Assembly (NCBI GenBank): GCA_026708325.1
Contig: JAPOVC010000014.1
Coordinates: forward strand, 124,001-188,000
Source of the DNA: Anaerolineaceae bacterium
GTDB taxonomy: Bacteria; Chloroflexota; Anaerolineae; Aggregatilineales; Phototrophicaceae
Length of the DNA: 64,000 nucleotides
Direction of reading: 5' to 3'
Each line of letters begins with the position of its first letter. Position 1 is the first letter of the stretch. The position numbers and the translations under genes were made by a program. The notes under the pieces were generated by a model. That model ran no database searches. It had not been told where the DNA came from and saw nothing but the letters and a program-made list of their open reading frames with translations. Of this stretch, positions 18,241 through 27,470 are shown piece after piece.

Positions 18241-20291
18241 GTGTCCAGGTCGAGCGTCGCCAGTGTTCGCTCCGCCTCCAGCGCGTCTCCGTCGGCCTGC
18301 TGCAAGACCAAAGCCGCGCGCAGCTCGATGATCTGGTCGCGCAAAATGGCGGCCTTTTCAAACTCCAGCATCTGGGCTGCGCCTTTCATTTCGCGCTCCA
18401 GTTCCTTGATCAGGCGCTGCTTTTCTTCCGGCGGCAGGGAAGCAGGCGACAGGTCATCCAGACCGACCTCGGAGCGGCGGTCCTCTTCCACCATCGTGCG
18501 CACGCGGTCGGTCAGGTCCCGCACCTCCTTGACAATGGTCGCCGGTTCGATGCCATGCGCCAGATTGTGGGCGTGCTGCAATTCACGTCGCCGCCGCGTT
18601 TCCTCAATGGCGCGGGCCATGGACGGCGTTTCGTAACTGGCATAGAGAAGCACCTTGCCGTCCACGTGACGGGCGGCCCGACCAATGTTCTGAACGAGAG
18701 CGCTTTCGGAACGCAGGAAACCTTCCTTGTCGGCATCGAGGATGGCCACCAGGGAGACTTCGGGCAGGTCGAGCCCTTCGCGCAGGAGATTGATGCCCAC
18801 CACGGCATCGTAGACTCCTTGACGCAAGTCCCGCAGGATTTCGACTCGATCGAAGGTGTCCACCTCGGCATGCAGATACTGGGCGCGAATGCCGGCCTCG
18901 ACAAGGTAGTCCGCCAGATCCTCGGCCATGCGTTGAGTCAGGGTGGTGATCAGGGCACGCTGCCCTACGGAGATCCGCTGCGCCACCTCCTGCAAGAGGT
19001 CCTCGATTTGCCCCTCCTGGGGCCGCACTTCCACGATCGGGTCCAGAATGCCGGTTGGCCGTATGATCTGCTGCACGATGGCGGCGCTTCTTTCCTGCTC
19101 GTAGGGGCCGGGCGTCGCCGTGGTGTAGATGGTCTGGCCCGTGCGCTCGCGAAATTCCTCGAATTTCAACGGGCGATTGTCGAGGGCGCTGGGCAGTCGA
19201 AAGCCATAGTCGACCAGGACAGTCTTGCGGCTGCGATCGCCGTTGTACATGGCGCGGATTTGCGGCACGGTCATGTGACTCTCGTCGATGACCAGCAGAA
19301 AGTCATCGGGGAAGTAGTCGATCAGGGTGTAGGGAGAACTGCCCGGAGGACGCTGCTCCAGATGACGCGAGTAGTTTTCGACACCACTGGTGAAACCGAC
19401 CTCCCGCAACATTTCGACGTCATAGTTCACGCGTTGCTCAAGGCGCTGGGCCTCGACCAGCTTTTCCTGCGAGCGCAAAAGCTCCAGCTGCTGCTCCAGT
19501 TCAATCTCGATGTCCTGCACGGCCAGGCGCAATTTCTCCACATCCGTGACGTATTCCCGTGCCGGGTAGACCAGCAGGCTGCTGTGGGTGGTGAGCAACT
19601 CGCCAGTGAGGGGATCAAATTCCACGATTCGCTCGATCTCGTCTCCGAACAGGTTGATGCGGAAGGCAGTCTCCGCATAGGCCGGGAAGATCTCCAGGGT
19701 GTCGCCTCTGGCCCGAAACGCGCCGCGGCGCAGGTCATAGTCGTTGCGGGTGTATTGAATGGTGACCAGCTTGCGCAGCAGAGAGTCGCGGCGGATCTCG
19801 TCACCGACCCTGAGTTCGACGGTCAAGCGCTGCCAGGCGCCCGGATCGCCGAAACCATAGATGCAGGAAACCGAGGCGACCACAATGACGTCCCGGCGAT
19901 AATTCAGCGCGGCACAGGCGGCCAGGCGCAGCCTCTCAATGTGATCGTTGATTTTGGTCGACTTCTCGATGTACAGGTCATGGCGTGGCACGTAGGCTTC
20001 CGGCTGGTAGTAATCGTAGTAACTGACGAAGTATTCGACGGCGTTGCGCGGGAATAGTTCCTTGAACTCTGCGTAGAGCTGTGCGGCCAGGGTCTTGTTG
20101 TGGGCCATGACCAGGGTTGGCCGCTGGGTGCGTTCGATGACGTTGGCGACGGTAAAGGTCTTGCCCGTGCCGGTTGCGCCCAGCAAGGTCTGATGCCTGT
20201 GACCGGCGAACAGCCCTTCCGTGAGCTGGTCGACGGCCTGCGGCTGGTCGCCCGTCGGTTGAAAGTCTGATTCTATGATGAAGTCTGGCAT
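18225..20291 (-). CDS. uvrB: Excinuclease ABC subunit B
   Basis: 688 residues, normal length. Walker A GATGTGKT at about 38-45 (GAT replaces the common GVT). The beta-hairpin region [12 protein letters not shown] (about 92-103) inserts between DNA strands, DESHM forms the DEAD-like motif II, the helicase C-terminal motifs [15 protein letters not shown] and [10 protein letters not shown] follow, and a C-terminal UVR motif ([20 protein letters not shown]) binds UvrC. It verifies damage in nucleotide excision repair. The gene stands alone here; uvrA and uvrC are not in the window. Confidence 0.97.
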   Translation of the reverse strand: MPDFIIESDFQPTGDQPQAVDQLTEGLFAGHRHQTLLGATGTGKTFTVANVIERTQRPTLVMAHNKTLAAQLYAEFKELFPRNAVEYFVSYYDYYQPEAYVPRHDLYIEKSTKINDHIERLRLAACAALNYRRDVIVVASVSCIYGFGDPGAWQRLTVELRVGDEIRRDSLLRKLVTIQYTRNDYDLRRGAFRARGDTLEIFPAYAETAFRINLFGDEIERIVEFDPLTGELLTTHSSLLVYPAREYVTDVEKLRLAVQDIEIELEQQLELLRSQEKLVEAQRLEQRVNYDVEMLREVGFTSGVENYSRHLEQRPPGSSPYTLIDYFPDDFLLVIDESHMTVPQIRAMYNGDRSRKTVLVDYGFRLPSALDNRPLKFEEFRERTGQTIYTTATPGPYEQERSAAIVQQIIRPTGILDPIVEVRPQEGQIEDLLQEVAQRISVGQRALITTLTQRMAEDLADYLVEAGIRAQYLHAEVDTFDRVEILRDLRQGVYDAVVGINLLREGLDLPEVSLVAILDADKEGFLRSESALVQNIGRAARHVDGKVLLYASYETPSMARAIEETRRRRELQHAHNLAHGIEPATIVKEVRDLTDRVRTMVEEDRRSEVGLDDLSPASLPPEEKQRLIKELEREMKGAAQMLEFEKAAILRDQIIELRAALVLQQADGDALEAERTLATLDLDTQGAR

Positions 20292-20320
20292 GCTGTCTCC
20301 GGCACATCTGTTCGCATTCC

Positions 20321-20349
20321 ATTATAGCAGAGGCCCTGCCTTCGGGCAG
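20321..20349 (-). promoter_or_regulatory. Candidate uvrB promoter
   Basis: On the minus strand a perfect TATAAT (20326-20321) lies about 30 bases before the uvrB ATG. The hexamer 17 bases further up is CTGCCC (20349-20344), a poor -35 that lies in a small CTGCC-TTCG-GGCAG hairpin. No LexA-like box was evident. Confidence 0.4.
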
Positions 20350-20368
20350 CGCCCTGACAAAGAGGGAC

Positions 20369-20397
20369 TTGACAAGCCCGGCCCGCAGTGTCATTCT
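20369..20397 (+). promoter_or_regulatory. Promoter of the tRNA pair
   Basis: Perfect TTGACA (20369-20374) and CATTCT (20392-20397) with a 17-base spacer. The predicted start is within a few bases of the first tRNA at 20408. Confidence 0.7.
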
Positions 20398-20407
20398 TGG
20401 CGTACGC

Positions 20408-20479
<72 letters not shown>

Positions 20480-20491
20480 CTGCTCCAGTAT

Positions 20492-20565
20492 GGTGATATA
20501 GCTCAGCCGGTTAGAGCGCGGGACTCATAATCTCGAGGTCGGTAGTTCGAATCTACCTATCACCA
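20492..20565 (+). tRNA. tRNA with CAT anticodon: elongator Met or lysidine-modified Ile2
   Basis: Acceptor GGTGATA/TATCACC, D-arm GCTC/GAGC, anticodon loop CTCATAA on a CGGGA/TCTCG stem, T-arm GGTAG/CTACC with TTCGAAT, discriminator A, no encoded CCA. The 1:72 pair is G-C, so it is not an initiator. Met-elongator and Ile2 cannot be separated safely by eye. It lies 12 bases after the initiator tRNA and probably shares its transcript. Confidence 0.88.
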
Positions 20566-20816
20566 CTCAGGCACGCTTGAACGGCCCTTCTTCCACCCCT
20601 CAATTCAAGGCGCGACCAAAGAATCAGTTCTTGTCTGTGTCCCGTCAATTCCCGGCGAGCGATGACCAATCGAAAGAAATCAACCGCCAGGCCCTTTACC
20701 TGGCACGCCAGGCAGGCCAAAAGCCCCTGATCGTCCAGAAGTCGCCGGTGGTCCCGTGCTCGCAGACTGTAGCGGCCCTGCCTTGAGGGCAGGTCGCGTC
20801 AGCCGGTGCGCCAGGA
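20566..20816. other. Non-coding stretch between the tRNAs and the dynamin pair
   Basis: No convincing gene. A small open frame at 20577-20786 has no ribosome site and no recognisable content. A hairpin at 20777-20793 (CCTGCC, 5-base loop, GGCAGG) lacks a T tract, so it is not a clear intrinsic terminator. Confidence 0.5.
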
Positions 20817-20845
20817 TTGCCGCGTTTCGCCACGCGCATTATGAT
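20817..20845 (+). promoter_or_regulatory. Promoter of the dynamin-like gene pair
   Basis: TTGCCG (20817-20822), a 17-base spacer and TATGAT (20840-20845). The predicted start at about 20852 excludes the upstream ATG at 20845 and supports translation from 20872. Confidence 0.65.
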
Positions 20846-20871
20846 TGATTCATCGACCAGCGGAGACAGGC

Positions 20872-22737
20872 ATGCAGAAAGACAGGGAAGGGCTGATGGC
20901 GCAGTACGACACGTTGCGGCGCCGTCAGAGCGCGGTGATTTCTTCCCTGCTGGAGTTCCTGCCCAGACTGGACGGACTTCCCGTCACGGTCATCGAGCAG
21001 TTGCGCGACGCCCTTTTGCACGCGGACCATCCCTTCCTGATCGTTCTGCTGGGCCCCTTTGGTGCCGGCAAGTCCAGCATTATCAACGCATTGACCGGCC
21101 GCAAGGACCTTATGCCCGTGGGCGTCACGCCTACTACGGACCACATCAGCATTCTGCGCTTCGGTGAACAGGAAGAAACACTCGAAAACGACGCCGGCGT
21201 CACTTCCGTCTTTTGCCCTGCGCCACTATTGCAGAAAGTGAGTTTGGTCGACACGCCGGGCCTTGAGTCTGTTTTTCGCGGCCATGAGGATATCACGCGC
21301 AGTTTTCTGCACCGGGCGGACATCGTCTTTCTGGTGATGCTGGCCACCCAGGCATTAACGGCGCAGAATCTCAAGTATCTGCAGCAACTGAAACGCTATG
21401 GCACGCGGGTCATCGTGCTGGTCAACCAGATAGACCTGCTCACAGAAGACGAACTGCGCACAGTCCTGGAATTTGTGCGCGAGGAGTGCCGGGTCGAAAT
21501 GGAAAGCGAGCCGGAAGTCTGGACCCTGTCTGCCAGGGCGGGCCTGGAGGCCTGGCGCGCCGGCGCGCTGGACGAGCAGGCCTGGCGCGCCAGCGGCATG
21601 CAACGCATCGTGGACTATGTCGACGGCCAGCTTGGTGACGAGGAACTCCTGCGCCAAAAGTTGCGCACGTCACTGCAAATCACCCGCAACGCATTGCGCG
21701 AAGCCGAAGGGGTTCTGAAGAGCAATCAGGCGTCAACCCTGCATTGCGAAAACATTGCGGCCAACATTGAAGAGCAATTGCTGGCGCAACGCCGGGATCA
21801 GGAGGCGGCCATCGAGCGAATCGCCGTCGACGTGGACGATTTAATGGTGGATGCCGGCGAAAAAGTCAACGCTGCCCTGCGACAGTTGTATGCAGCGGGA
21901 CGCGCTCCCGATCTTTTGCGCCGCGGCTTTCTGGAATTGATCGGACTGGGTGGACTGACCCGGCGCGGCGGTCGCACCTTTGTCGAAAGGCAATTTGCCG
22001 ACCAGCGATTGCTTTCCCCGCTGAGCGAATTGACGGCAATCAGCGACCGCGCCGGTCCGCACCTGGAAGGACAGGACATCCAGGACCTTGACGACCTGGT
22101 GGGCTATGCCCGTCGCGAACTGGAAGCATTGCCGCCGGGCATTCAGCAGAAGATGATCGGCGATTTGAGCCTGCCGCAGAATTACGATCGACGGGTACTG
22201 GATAGTCTGCCCGCCAGGCTTGACGCCCTCGTGCGCGAGGCGATGTGGCCGGATGTGGAAGTCCTGGACCGCCACCTGCGCAATACGGGTCTTTACCTCG
22301 TGGTCTTTGAGATTCTACTTCTGGTGGTGGCCTTCTTTCTTGCCCAGGTGCTTAAGGCCGAGCCGGAGATACTGGCCCTGCTGCTGCTCACGCCGGTCAT
22401 CGCCCTGGGCAGTCTGCTGTTCCTGCCGCTTCGTGGTCAGGCCGTCGCGGGGATGCAGAACGCCCGTTTGCTGACCCTGCGCGAGCACTATAGTGACCTG
22501 CTCCGCGAAGTGACGCGTCAGCAACTGGAGCGGAGCATGCAATTTCGGCGGGACGCCGTGGGGCCACTGTTGCGCCTGGTCAGCGCCCAGACACAACTGC
22601 ATCAGGCGCAGCGCGCCCGGCTGCAGGATGCCACGCGTGAACTGGATTCGATCGAGACAGAATTGCCTTCGCTTGCTGCGGCGGGCTTGCTGCACAAGGC
22701 GCGCAAGGTCGTCGGGAGGGGTGATGGCAGTCCCTGA
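20872..22737 (+). CDS. Bacterial dynamin-like GTPase, first of a tandem pair
   Basis: 621 residues. The G domain begins with the P-loop GPFGAGKSS at 61-69, then the TPTTD switch I region, DTPGL (G3) and NQID (G4). A long alpha-helical middle and C-terminal part surround two hydrophobic segments at about residues 476-522, expected to act as the membrane-inserting paddle. Bacterial dynamin-like proteins remodel or repair membranes and often work as heterologous pairs. The ATG at 20872 follows GGAG with good spacing and fits the promoter. It overlaps the second gene by 14 bases, so the two are co-translated. Confidence 0.85.
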   Translation: MQKDREGLMAQYDTLRRRQSAVISSLLEFLPRLDGLPVTVIEQLRDALLHADHPFLIVLLGPFGAGKSSIINALTGRKDLMPVGVTPTTDHISILRFGEQEETLENDAGVTSVFCPAPLLQKVSLVDTPGLESVFRGHEDITRSFLHRADIVFLVMLATQALTAQNLKYLQQLKRYGTRVIVLVNQIDLLTEDELRTVLEFVREECRVEMESEPEVWTLSARAGLEAWRAGALDEQAWRASGMQRIVDYVDGQLGDEELLRQKLRTSLQITRNALREAEGVLKSNQASTLHCENIAANIEEQLLAQRRDQEAAIERIAVDVDDLMVDAGEKVNAALRQLYAAGRAPDLLRRGFLELIGLGGLTRRGGRTFVERQFADQRLLSPLSELTAISDRAGPHLEGQDIQDLDDLVGYARRELEALPPGIQQKMIGDLSLPQNYDRRVLDSLPARLDALVREAMWPDVEVLDRHLRNTGLYLVVFEILLLVVAFFLAQVLKAEPEILALLLLTPVIALGSLLFLPLRGQAVAGMQNARLLTLREHYSDLLREVTRQQLERSMQFRRDAVGPLLRLVSAQTQLHQAQRARLQDATRELDSIETELPSLAAAGLLHKARKVVGRGDGSP

Positions 22738-24499
22738 AACCGGGATGACAGGCGCGCTGGACGTTTTGCGCCTGGAAGGCATTGGGCTGCTGCAGGGAAT
22801 CGGTGAAACCCTGGCTGATTTCGGCGACGATGCGGGTGAAGATCGCCAGAGGCTGTTGGACGTGGCCCGTGACCTGCGTGATTCCTTCTTCCTGGTGACA
22901 GTCGTTGGCGAATTCAACGCGGGCAAGTCCACCTTCGTCAATGCCCTCCTCGGTGAAGATTTGTTGCCGACCGGTATCACGCCCACGACCGCGACGATCG
23001 ACATCGTGCTGTACAGTGACACGCCCCGCCGCTCGCCCTCAATTCGTGACGACGGGTTGCGTGAATGGACACATCCGGGAACAGGCGCGCCGGGCGTGGC
23101 GCTTGTCGACACGCCGGGCACGGGCTCGGTGTTTCGCGCCCATGAACGCCTCGCGCTTGAATTTTTGCACCGCAGCGACCTGGTGCTGTTTGTGATCTCG
23201 GCGCGGCGGGCACTGGCGCAGGCCGGCCGGGACTATCTTGAACTGGCGCAGCGGTACGGCAAAAAGATCGTCATCATCGTCAATCAGATTGACCAGCTGG
23301 AACCGGCCGAACAGGCGGAGGTCCGCCGTTTCGTCGAGCGTCAGGCACGGGAACTGCTCGATCTGGAGCCCATGATCTTTATGGTGTCGGCCCGCCAGGA
23401 CCTGGAAGACGGGGACGCAGGTCAGGCCGGTCAGGAAGGGATGAACGCCCTGCGCGCGCACCTCATGAGTCTGATCCGTCATGCGCCGCCGGCGCAACAA
23501 AAGCTGCTGGCGCAACTGGACCTGGCAGAGCGACTCACTCAGGGCTGGCTGGAACGGACCCGGCAGCAAATGACATCGATGCAGGCGGACCGGTCGCGGG
23601 TGGATGAGGTGCAGGTTGAACTGGAGCAGCAGTCCAGGGGACTGGAAGCACACCTGGAGGAAACGCTGGGCAACAGTGACCAGGTGTTTGCTGACCTGCG
23701 ACTGCGGGGCCATCGTTTTCTGGGCCAGAACCTCTCGCTACGAAACTGGGGGCGGGCCCGCCGGCAAGCATCCCTGCAGGAAGCCTTTCAGGAGGAGGTT
23801 GTCGGTCGCTCCCTGCAGGACCTGGACCAGCTGGGTTCTGCCTTCGTTGGCGTCCTGCTGGACCAAAGTCGGGTGTACTGGCGGGGAGTCATCGAACGCC
23901 TGCAGCAACTGGCGGACCTGCTGGATCAGGAGCCCGGCGGGCTGGATGCCAGCGTCTACGCCAGTCAGCGCGAGAGCTTGCAGGAAGCCCTGCGTCTGGC
24001 CAGATCGGAACTTGAAGCGGGTGTGGGCGAGGCGGCGCTGGACGAAATACGAAGTTCGGGCCTGACCAGGATCAACGATCTGGCGGCGTCCTCCCTTGCT
24101 GCCCTGGGAGGGACCCTGGTCACCCTGCTGGGCGTTGCCGCCCCTGGTCCGGTTCTGGGAGCGGGCGCGGCGGCCCTGGCGTTGCCGGCGGTGGTCGTCG
24201 GCGCGCCTCTGGCACTGATCGCTTCGGCCCTGACCCTGCGGCGTTATCGCCGTCTCGAATCGCAGACCCTGGAGGAATTCGACGCCCGAATCCGCCAGAT
24301 GCAGGAAGGTTTCCGGGACGCATTGAAAGGCGTCAGCAATCAGGAACGCATCCGCCTGACACAATACGGCCAGCAGGTCCTCGTGCCGGTCTACAGCCGC
24401 ATGGACGCCTTGACCCTGCGCGACCAGGACCGCCTGGACGTCTTGCAGGGGCACATGGAAGCAATCGCCCGCTTGCGCCAGGCCTTGCAGCAGGGGTAA
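22724..24499 (+). CDS. Bacterial dynamin-like GTPase, second of a tandem pair
   Basis: 591 residues. P-loop GEFNAGKST at 62-70, TPTTA switch I, DTPGTGS as G3 and NQID as G4. A long helical region follows (about 240-440), then a Gly/Ala-rich hydrophobic stretch at about 455-505 (GGTLVTLLGVAAPGPVLG and a second segment), the likely membrane paddle. It is only distantly similar to the first copy outside the G domain, consistent with a heteromeric partner and not a recent duplication. ATG at 22724 has GGGAGGGG upstream and lies inside the end of the first gene. The next gene is convergent. Confidence 0.85.
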   Translation: MAVPETGMTGALDVLRLEGIGLLQGIGETLADFGDDAGEDRQRLLDVARDLRDSFFLVTVVGEFNAGKSTFVNALLGEDLLPTGITPTTATIDIVLYSDTPRRSPSIRDDGLREWTHPGTGAPGVALVDTPGTGSVFRAHERLALEFLHRSDLVLFVISARRALAQAGRDYLELAQRYGKKIVIIVNQIDQLEPAEQAEVRRFVERQARELLDLEPMIFMVSARQDLEDGDAGQAGQEGMNALRAHLMSLIRHAPPAQQKLLAQLDLAERLTQGWLERTRQQMTSMQADRSRVDEVQVELEQQSRGLEAHLEETLGNSDQVFADLRLRGHRFLGQNLSLRNWGRARRQASLQEAFQEEVVGRSLQDLDQLGSAFVGVLLDQSRVYWRGVIERLQQLADLLDQEPGGLDASVYASQRESLQEALRLARSELEAGVGEAALDEIRSSGLTRINDLAASSLAALGGTLVTLLGVAAPGPVLGAGAAALALPAVVVGAPLALIASALTLRRYRRLESQTLEEFDARIRQMQEGFRDALKGVSNQERIRLTQYGQQVLVPVYSRMDALTLRDQDRLDVLQGHMEAIARLRQALQQG

Positions 24500-24505
24500 A
24501 TCCGC

Positions 24506-25543
24506 TCAGATTGCGTGGACTCGGCGAATTCTCTCTATGACATCCTGCGAATCGGAACGCGTGCGCAAGTTGCCGTTGTCGAAGGGATCGCTGAAACCCT
24601 CTTCACCCAGCAGGCGATGCGCCAGGTTCTGCACACCATGCGCCAGCACCTCAAGCTGGTAGCCGCCTTCCAGGACAAAGACTACCCGACTGTCGCAATG
24701 GTCCTGCGCCAGGGCCAGCAGTTCCCTGACCATCCAGTCATAGCCGGCCAGCGTCAAACGCATGTTGGCGAGAGGGTCCGCATGGTGCGCGTCGAAACCC
24801 AGCGAGACCAAAACGAGTTGCGGTTGCCAGCGGCGCGCCAATGGCCATAGCAGCGATTCAAACAACGCCCGGTAACTGGCATCGCCATGACCCGCGCGCA
24901 GGGGAATGTTGGCCGTGTAGCCGCTGCCGGGTCCTGCGCCGGTCTCCAGGGCAGCGCCGGTGCCGGGATAAAGCGGAGACTGATGGATGGAAAGGAAGCC
25001 AACCCGCCCATCGCTGTACAGAATGTCCTGACTGCCGTTGCCATGGTGCACGTCCAGGTCCACTATCATGACGCTTTCCAGACCATGGACTGCGCAGGCG
25101 TGCTGCGCGGCCATGGCGACGTTGCCGAAGAGGCAGAAACCCATGGCAGCGCCCGGGCAGGCGTGATGGCCCGGCGGTCGGGCGACGACCAGGGCATTGT
25201 CCGCCTCGCCGGTCAGCACAATGTCCACGGCATGCAGGCAGGCGCCGGCGGCCAGACGTGCTACCTGCAGGGACCCTGGCGCAAGCCAGGTGTCCTGGTC
25301 GAGCATCACGATTTGCTGCGGGTATTCCCGAGAGACTCGTTGCAGCAACGCCAGAAATTCTGGACTGTGGGCGCGCAGAATGGCCTCGTCGCTGGCAGGT
25401 GTGGGCGTGACTTGAATCATTCGGTCGCTGATGCCGGTCTGTTTCAGGCTGTGCCAGATAGCCCGCATGCGCTCCGGCGATTCCGGATGGCCTGGCAACT
25501 CATGCCCCACAAAGCGGGGATGGGTCAGCAGCGCGCTGCTCAC
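24506..25543 (-). CDS. Histone-deacetylase-family (class II-like) deacetylase
   Basis: 345 residues, typical for bacterial HDAC/acetylpolyamine amidohydrolase proteins. Key motifs are HPESPERM near the start, RPPGHHA at about 123-129 (catalytic His pair), VDLDVHHGNGSQD (zinc Asp and His), and a C-terminal VLEGGYQLEVL. It removes acetyl groups from proteins, polyamines or other small substrates; which one cannot be told. The GTG start at 25543 overlaps the stop of the glycosyltransferase upstream (GTGA), so they form one operon. Confidence 0.9.
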   Translation of the reverse strand: MSSALLTHPRFVGHELPGHPESPERMRAIWHSLKQTGISDRMIQVTPTPASDEAILRAHSPEFLALLQRVSREYPQQIVMLDQDTWLAPGSLQVARLAAGACLHAVDIVLTGEADNALVVARPPGHHACPGAAMGFCLFGNVAMAAQHACAVHGLESVMIVDLDVHHGNGSQDILYSDGRVGFLSIHQSPLYPGTGAALETGAGPGSGYTANIPLRAGHGDASYRALFESLLWPLARRWQPQLVLVSLGFDAHHADPLANMRLTLAGYDWMVRELLALAQDHCDSRVVFVLEGGYQLEVLAHGVQNLAHRLLGEEGFSDPFDNGNLRTRSDSQDVIERIRRVHAI

Positions 25544-27141
25544 GGGGTGTTTTCCGGCCTGGGTCGATAGAGACGATAGTCGAAGCCGTTCATGCTGATC
25601 ACCTGGTCGGGTTCATAATTCTCGCCGATGGCTTGAAGTATGGCTCCGGGGAAGAAGCCGGCGCGCAAAATGATGAGGCCGAAGGCTCTGTCCCGCAACA
25701 TTTGTAGCAGCGCATCGCCCCGGTACAGGCCATTGTTGGCCAGGTTGAGCAACTGCGTGGGATTGGTGACCACGTCCTTGCCGGCGAGCAGCGCAAACGA
25801 GGCGTCCTCGCTCAGCACCGGGCCTTCAGCAGCGCGCACCAGTGCCACCAACTCCTCACCAGCGCGGATGTCTTTGTCGGTTGTCAGGTGCCCGATGTCG
25901 GCATAGCCGGGAGGAAAGTCTCCTTCCGGGCTGCGCGCCGAGTCGTAAAGGCCATTGAGGGCATTGGGTCTGACGTTCAGCGTGGCGGCAAAGGAGGCAA
26001 ACGGTGCCGTACGGGTCGGCAAATGGAGGACTGCGCGCGCATATCCCAGGTAGAGTAGGGGAATGAGCAGGAGTGCCAGGGCAGATCGAAGTGTCCGTTG
26101 GCCGGATGAGTTGGCCAGAAGGCGCGTGCATCCAACGCCGGCGAGGAGGCAAGTGGCGGCGATGGCCGTGCTGAAATAACTGTCTCCTGCGCCCCACTTG
26201 CCGGAAAAAAGGCCGACGGCGAGGGCGGCGACCAGCCAGACGCTGTAGATCGAAAGCCGGCCCAGGTAAAGTTCGTAGAGGAGAAAAAGCAGCGCCGGCA
26301 CGACCAGAAAGCCATGCAGACCGAACCATTGCTGCAACAATCCCAGAGCCTGTTGCGGATCGTAGCGGTTGACGTTGGCGCTTATGGTCTGTAACCACCA
26401 CTGTCCATCCGTGGCGAGCGTCAACAGGAGGAAAATTCCGCCGCCGGACAACGCCAGTCCCACAGCCAGTTGCAGGCCGCGGCGAGGCCGTCGGATGAAA
26501 AGGAATGCGATGGCGGCGAGGGCCGTGGCCAGTGCCAGTTGTTTGGTGTAACCGGCGGCAAGGATCAGCAGCATTCCCAACCAAAACGTTCTGCGGCGCT
26601 TTCGGGTGTCTCCGGTGCATTCCAGGTTGGCGAGTGCGACAATCGCCAGGGTCTCAAACATGACCATGCTCATGTGCTGGCGGTTGAGAGGGCCGATGTG
26701 ATAGATGGTGTTCGAGGCGATGAATGCCAGACCCGAGACGGGAGCCAGCAGGCCGGGTCCGCCGTCTCTGCGAACCGCGAACGCAATGGCGCCGGCGGCG
26801 ATCAGGGTTGCCAGCGTCCCCAGCGCGCGACCATATGCGTAGGACGGGCCAAACAGCCAGGCGAAGGGGACCGCCAGCAAATGAAAGAGCGGCGGGTAAT
26901 TGCTGGAGTAGAAGGGGTAAGTCTCAACGTCCTGCCAGGGCCAGCGCCCCTGACTGAAGAGCAGGGTGTCGACCAGTTCAAAGCCTTCTCCCTGGTCGTA
27001 GTCAAAGGGAAACTGGATGAGGTTGGCAGCATAGGTCAGGAAGACCAGCAGGTAGCCGAACAGCAATAGCAGGGCGGCCCAAAGCAGGAACCTGTGCGCG
27101 CGCAACGCGTTTCGATAAAAACCGCGATTCCCGGCAGTCAT
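25540..27141 (-). CDS. Multi-spanning GT-C-type glycosyltransferase (ArnT/PMT-like)
   Basis: 533 residues with about ten hydrophobic segments. The first membrane helix (about 17-38) is followed by an extracytoplasmic loop with FPFDYDQGEGFELVD and YSSNYPPLFH, where acidic residues sit as in GT-C enzymes that use lipid-linked sugars. The last about 150 residues form a soluble domain. Acceptor unknown. The ATG at 27141 lies one base after the preceding stop; a longer frame from 27255 overlaps that gene. It is coupled to the HDAC-like gene by a 4-base overlap. Confidence 0.75.
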   Translation of the reverse strand: MTAGNRGFYRNALRAHRFLLWAALLLLFGYLLVFLTYAANLIQFPFDYDQGEGFELVDTLLFSQGRWPWQDVETYPFYSSNYPPLFHLLAVPFAWLFGPSYAYGRALGTLATLIAAGAIAFAVRRDGGPGLLAPVSGLAFIASNTIYHIGPLNRQHMSMVMFETLAIVALANLECTGDTRKRRRTFWLGMLLILAAGYTKQLALATALAAIAFLFIRRPRRGLQLAVGLALSGGGIFLLLTLATDGQWWLQTISANVNRYDPQQALGLLQQWFGLHGFLVVPALLFLLYELYLGRLSIYSVWLVAALAVGLFSGKWGAGDSYFSTAIAATCLLAGVGCTRLLANSSGQRTLRSALALLLIPLLYLGYARAVLHLPTRTAPFASFAATLNVRPNALNGLYDSARSPEGDFPPGYADIGHLTTDKDIRAGEELVALVRAAEGPVLSEDASFALLAGKDVVTNPTQLLNLANNGLYRGDALLQMLRDRAFGLIILRAGFFPGAILQAIGENYEPDQVISMNGFDYRLYRPRPENTP

Positions 27142-27142
27142 G

Positions 27143-27352
27143 TCAGGCCGGACGGTCGCCGAGTGGCAAGAGTGACAGACCGACGATGACAATGAGGAAC
27201 ATGGCCCCCAGCGCCAGCGACTGCGCCGGGCCAAGGCCCCCCTCCCGTCCGGCATCCAGGAGGTCGATGGCCAGCACCCCGATGAACCCGACGCTACCGG
27301 TCAGCACCAGCAGCAGGCCCAACTGACGCTTGCTCAGGGGTCGCTCCCACAT
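27143..27352 (-). CDS. Small two-helix membrane protein, hypothetical
   Basis: 69 residues. A short basic/hydrophilic N-terminus (MWERPLSKRQ) precedes two membrane segments at about 11-31 and 45-62. No family recognised. It is the first gene of the small membrane protein, GT-C, HDAC-like operon; the glycosyltransferase starts one base after its stop, which supports a real coupled gene. Confidence 0.6.
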   Translation of the reverse strand: MWERPLSKRQLGLLLVLTGSVGFIGVLAIDLLDAGREGGLGPAQSLALGAMFLIVIVGLSLLPLGDRPA

Positions 27353-27470
27353 GGGCGGCAGTATAGCACGCAGCGAATCCTGATTTTGACGCAGGATGCG
27401 CCGTGTATTTTAGCCGATCGCCATGCTATCCTGATTCTTGCGTATCCACCCCCGGGAGAGGCGGAAATCC

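Noticed and set aside
20777..20793. Hairpin CCTGCC-N5-GGCAGG as a tRNA terminator
   Set aside because: No T tract follows, and it lies over 200 bases past the tRNAs.
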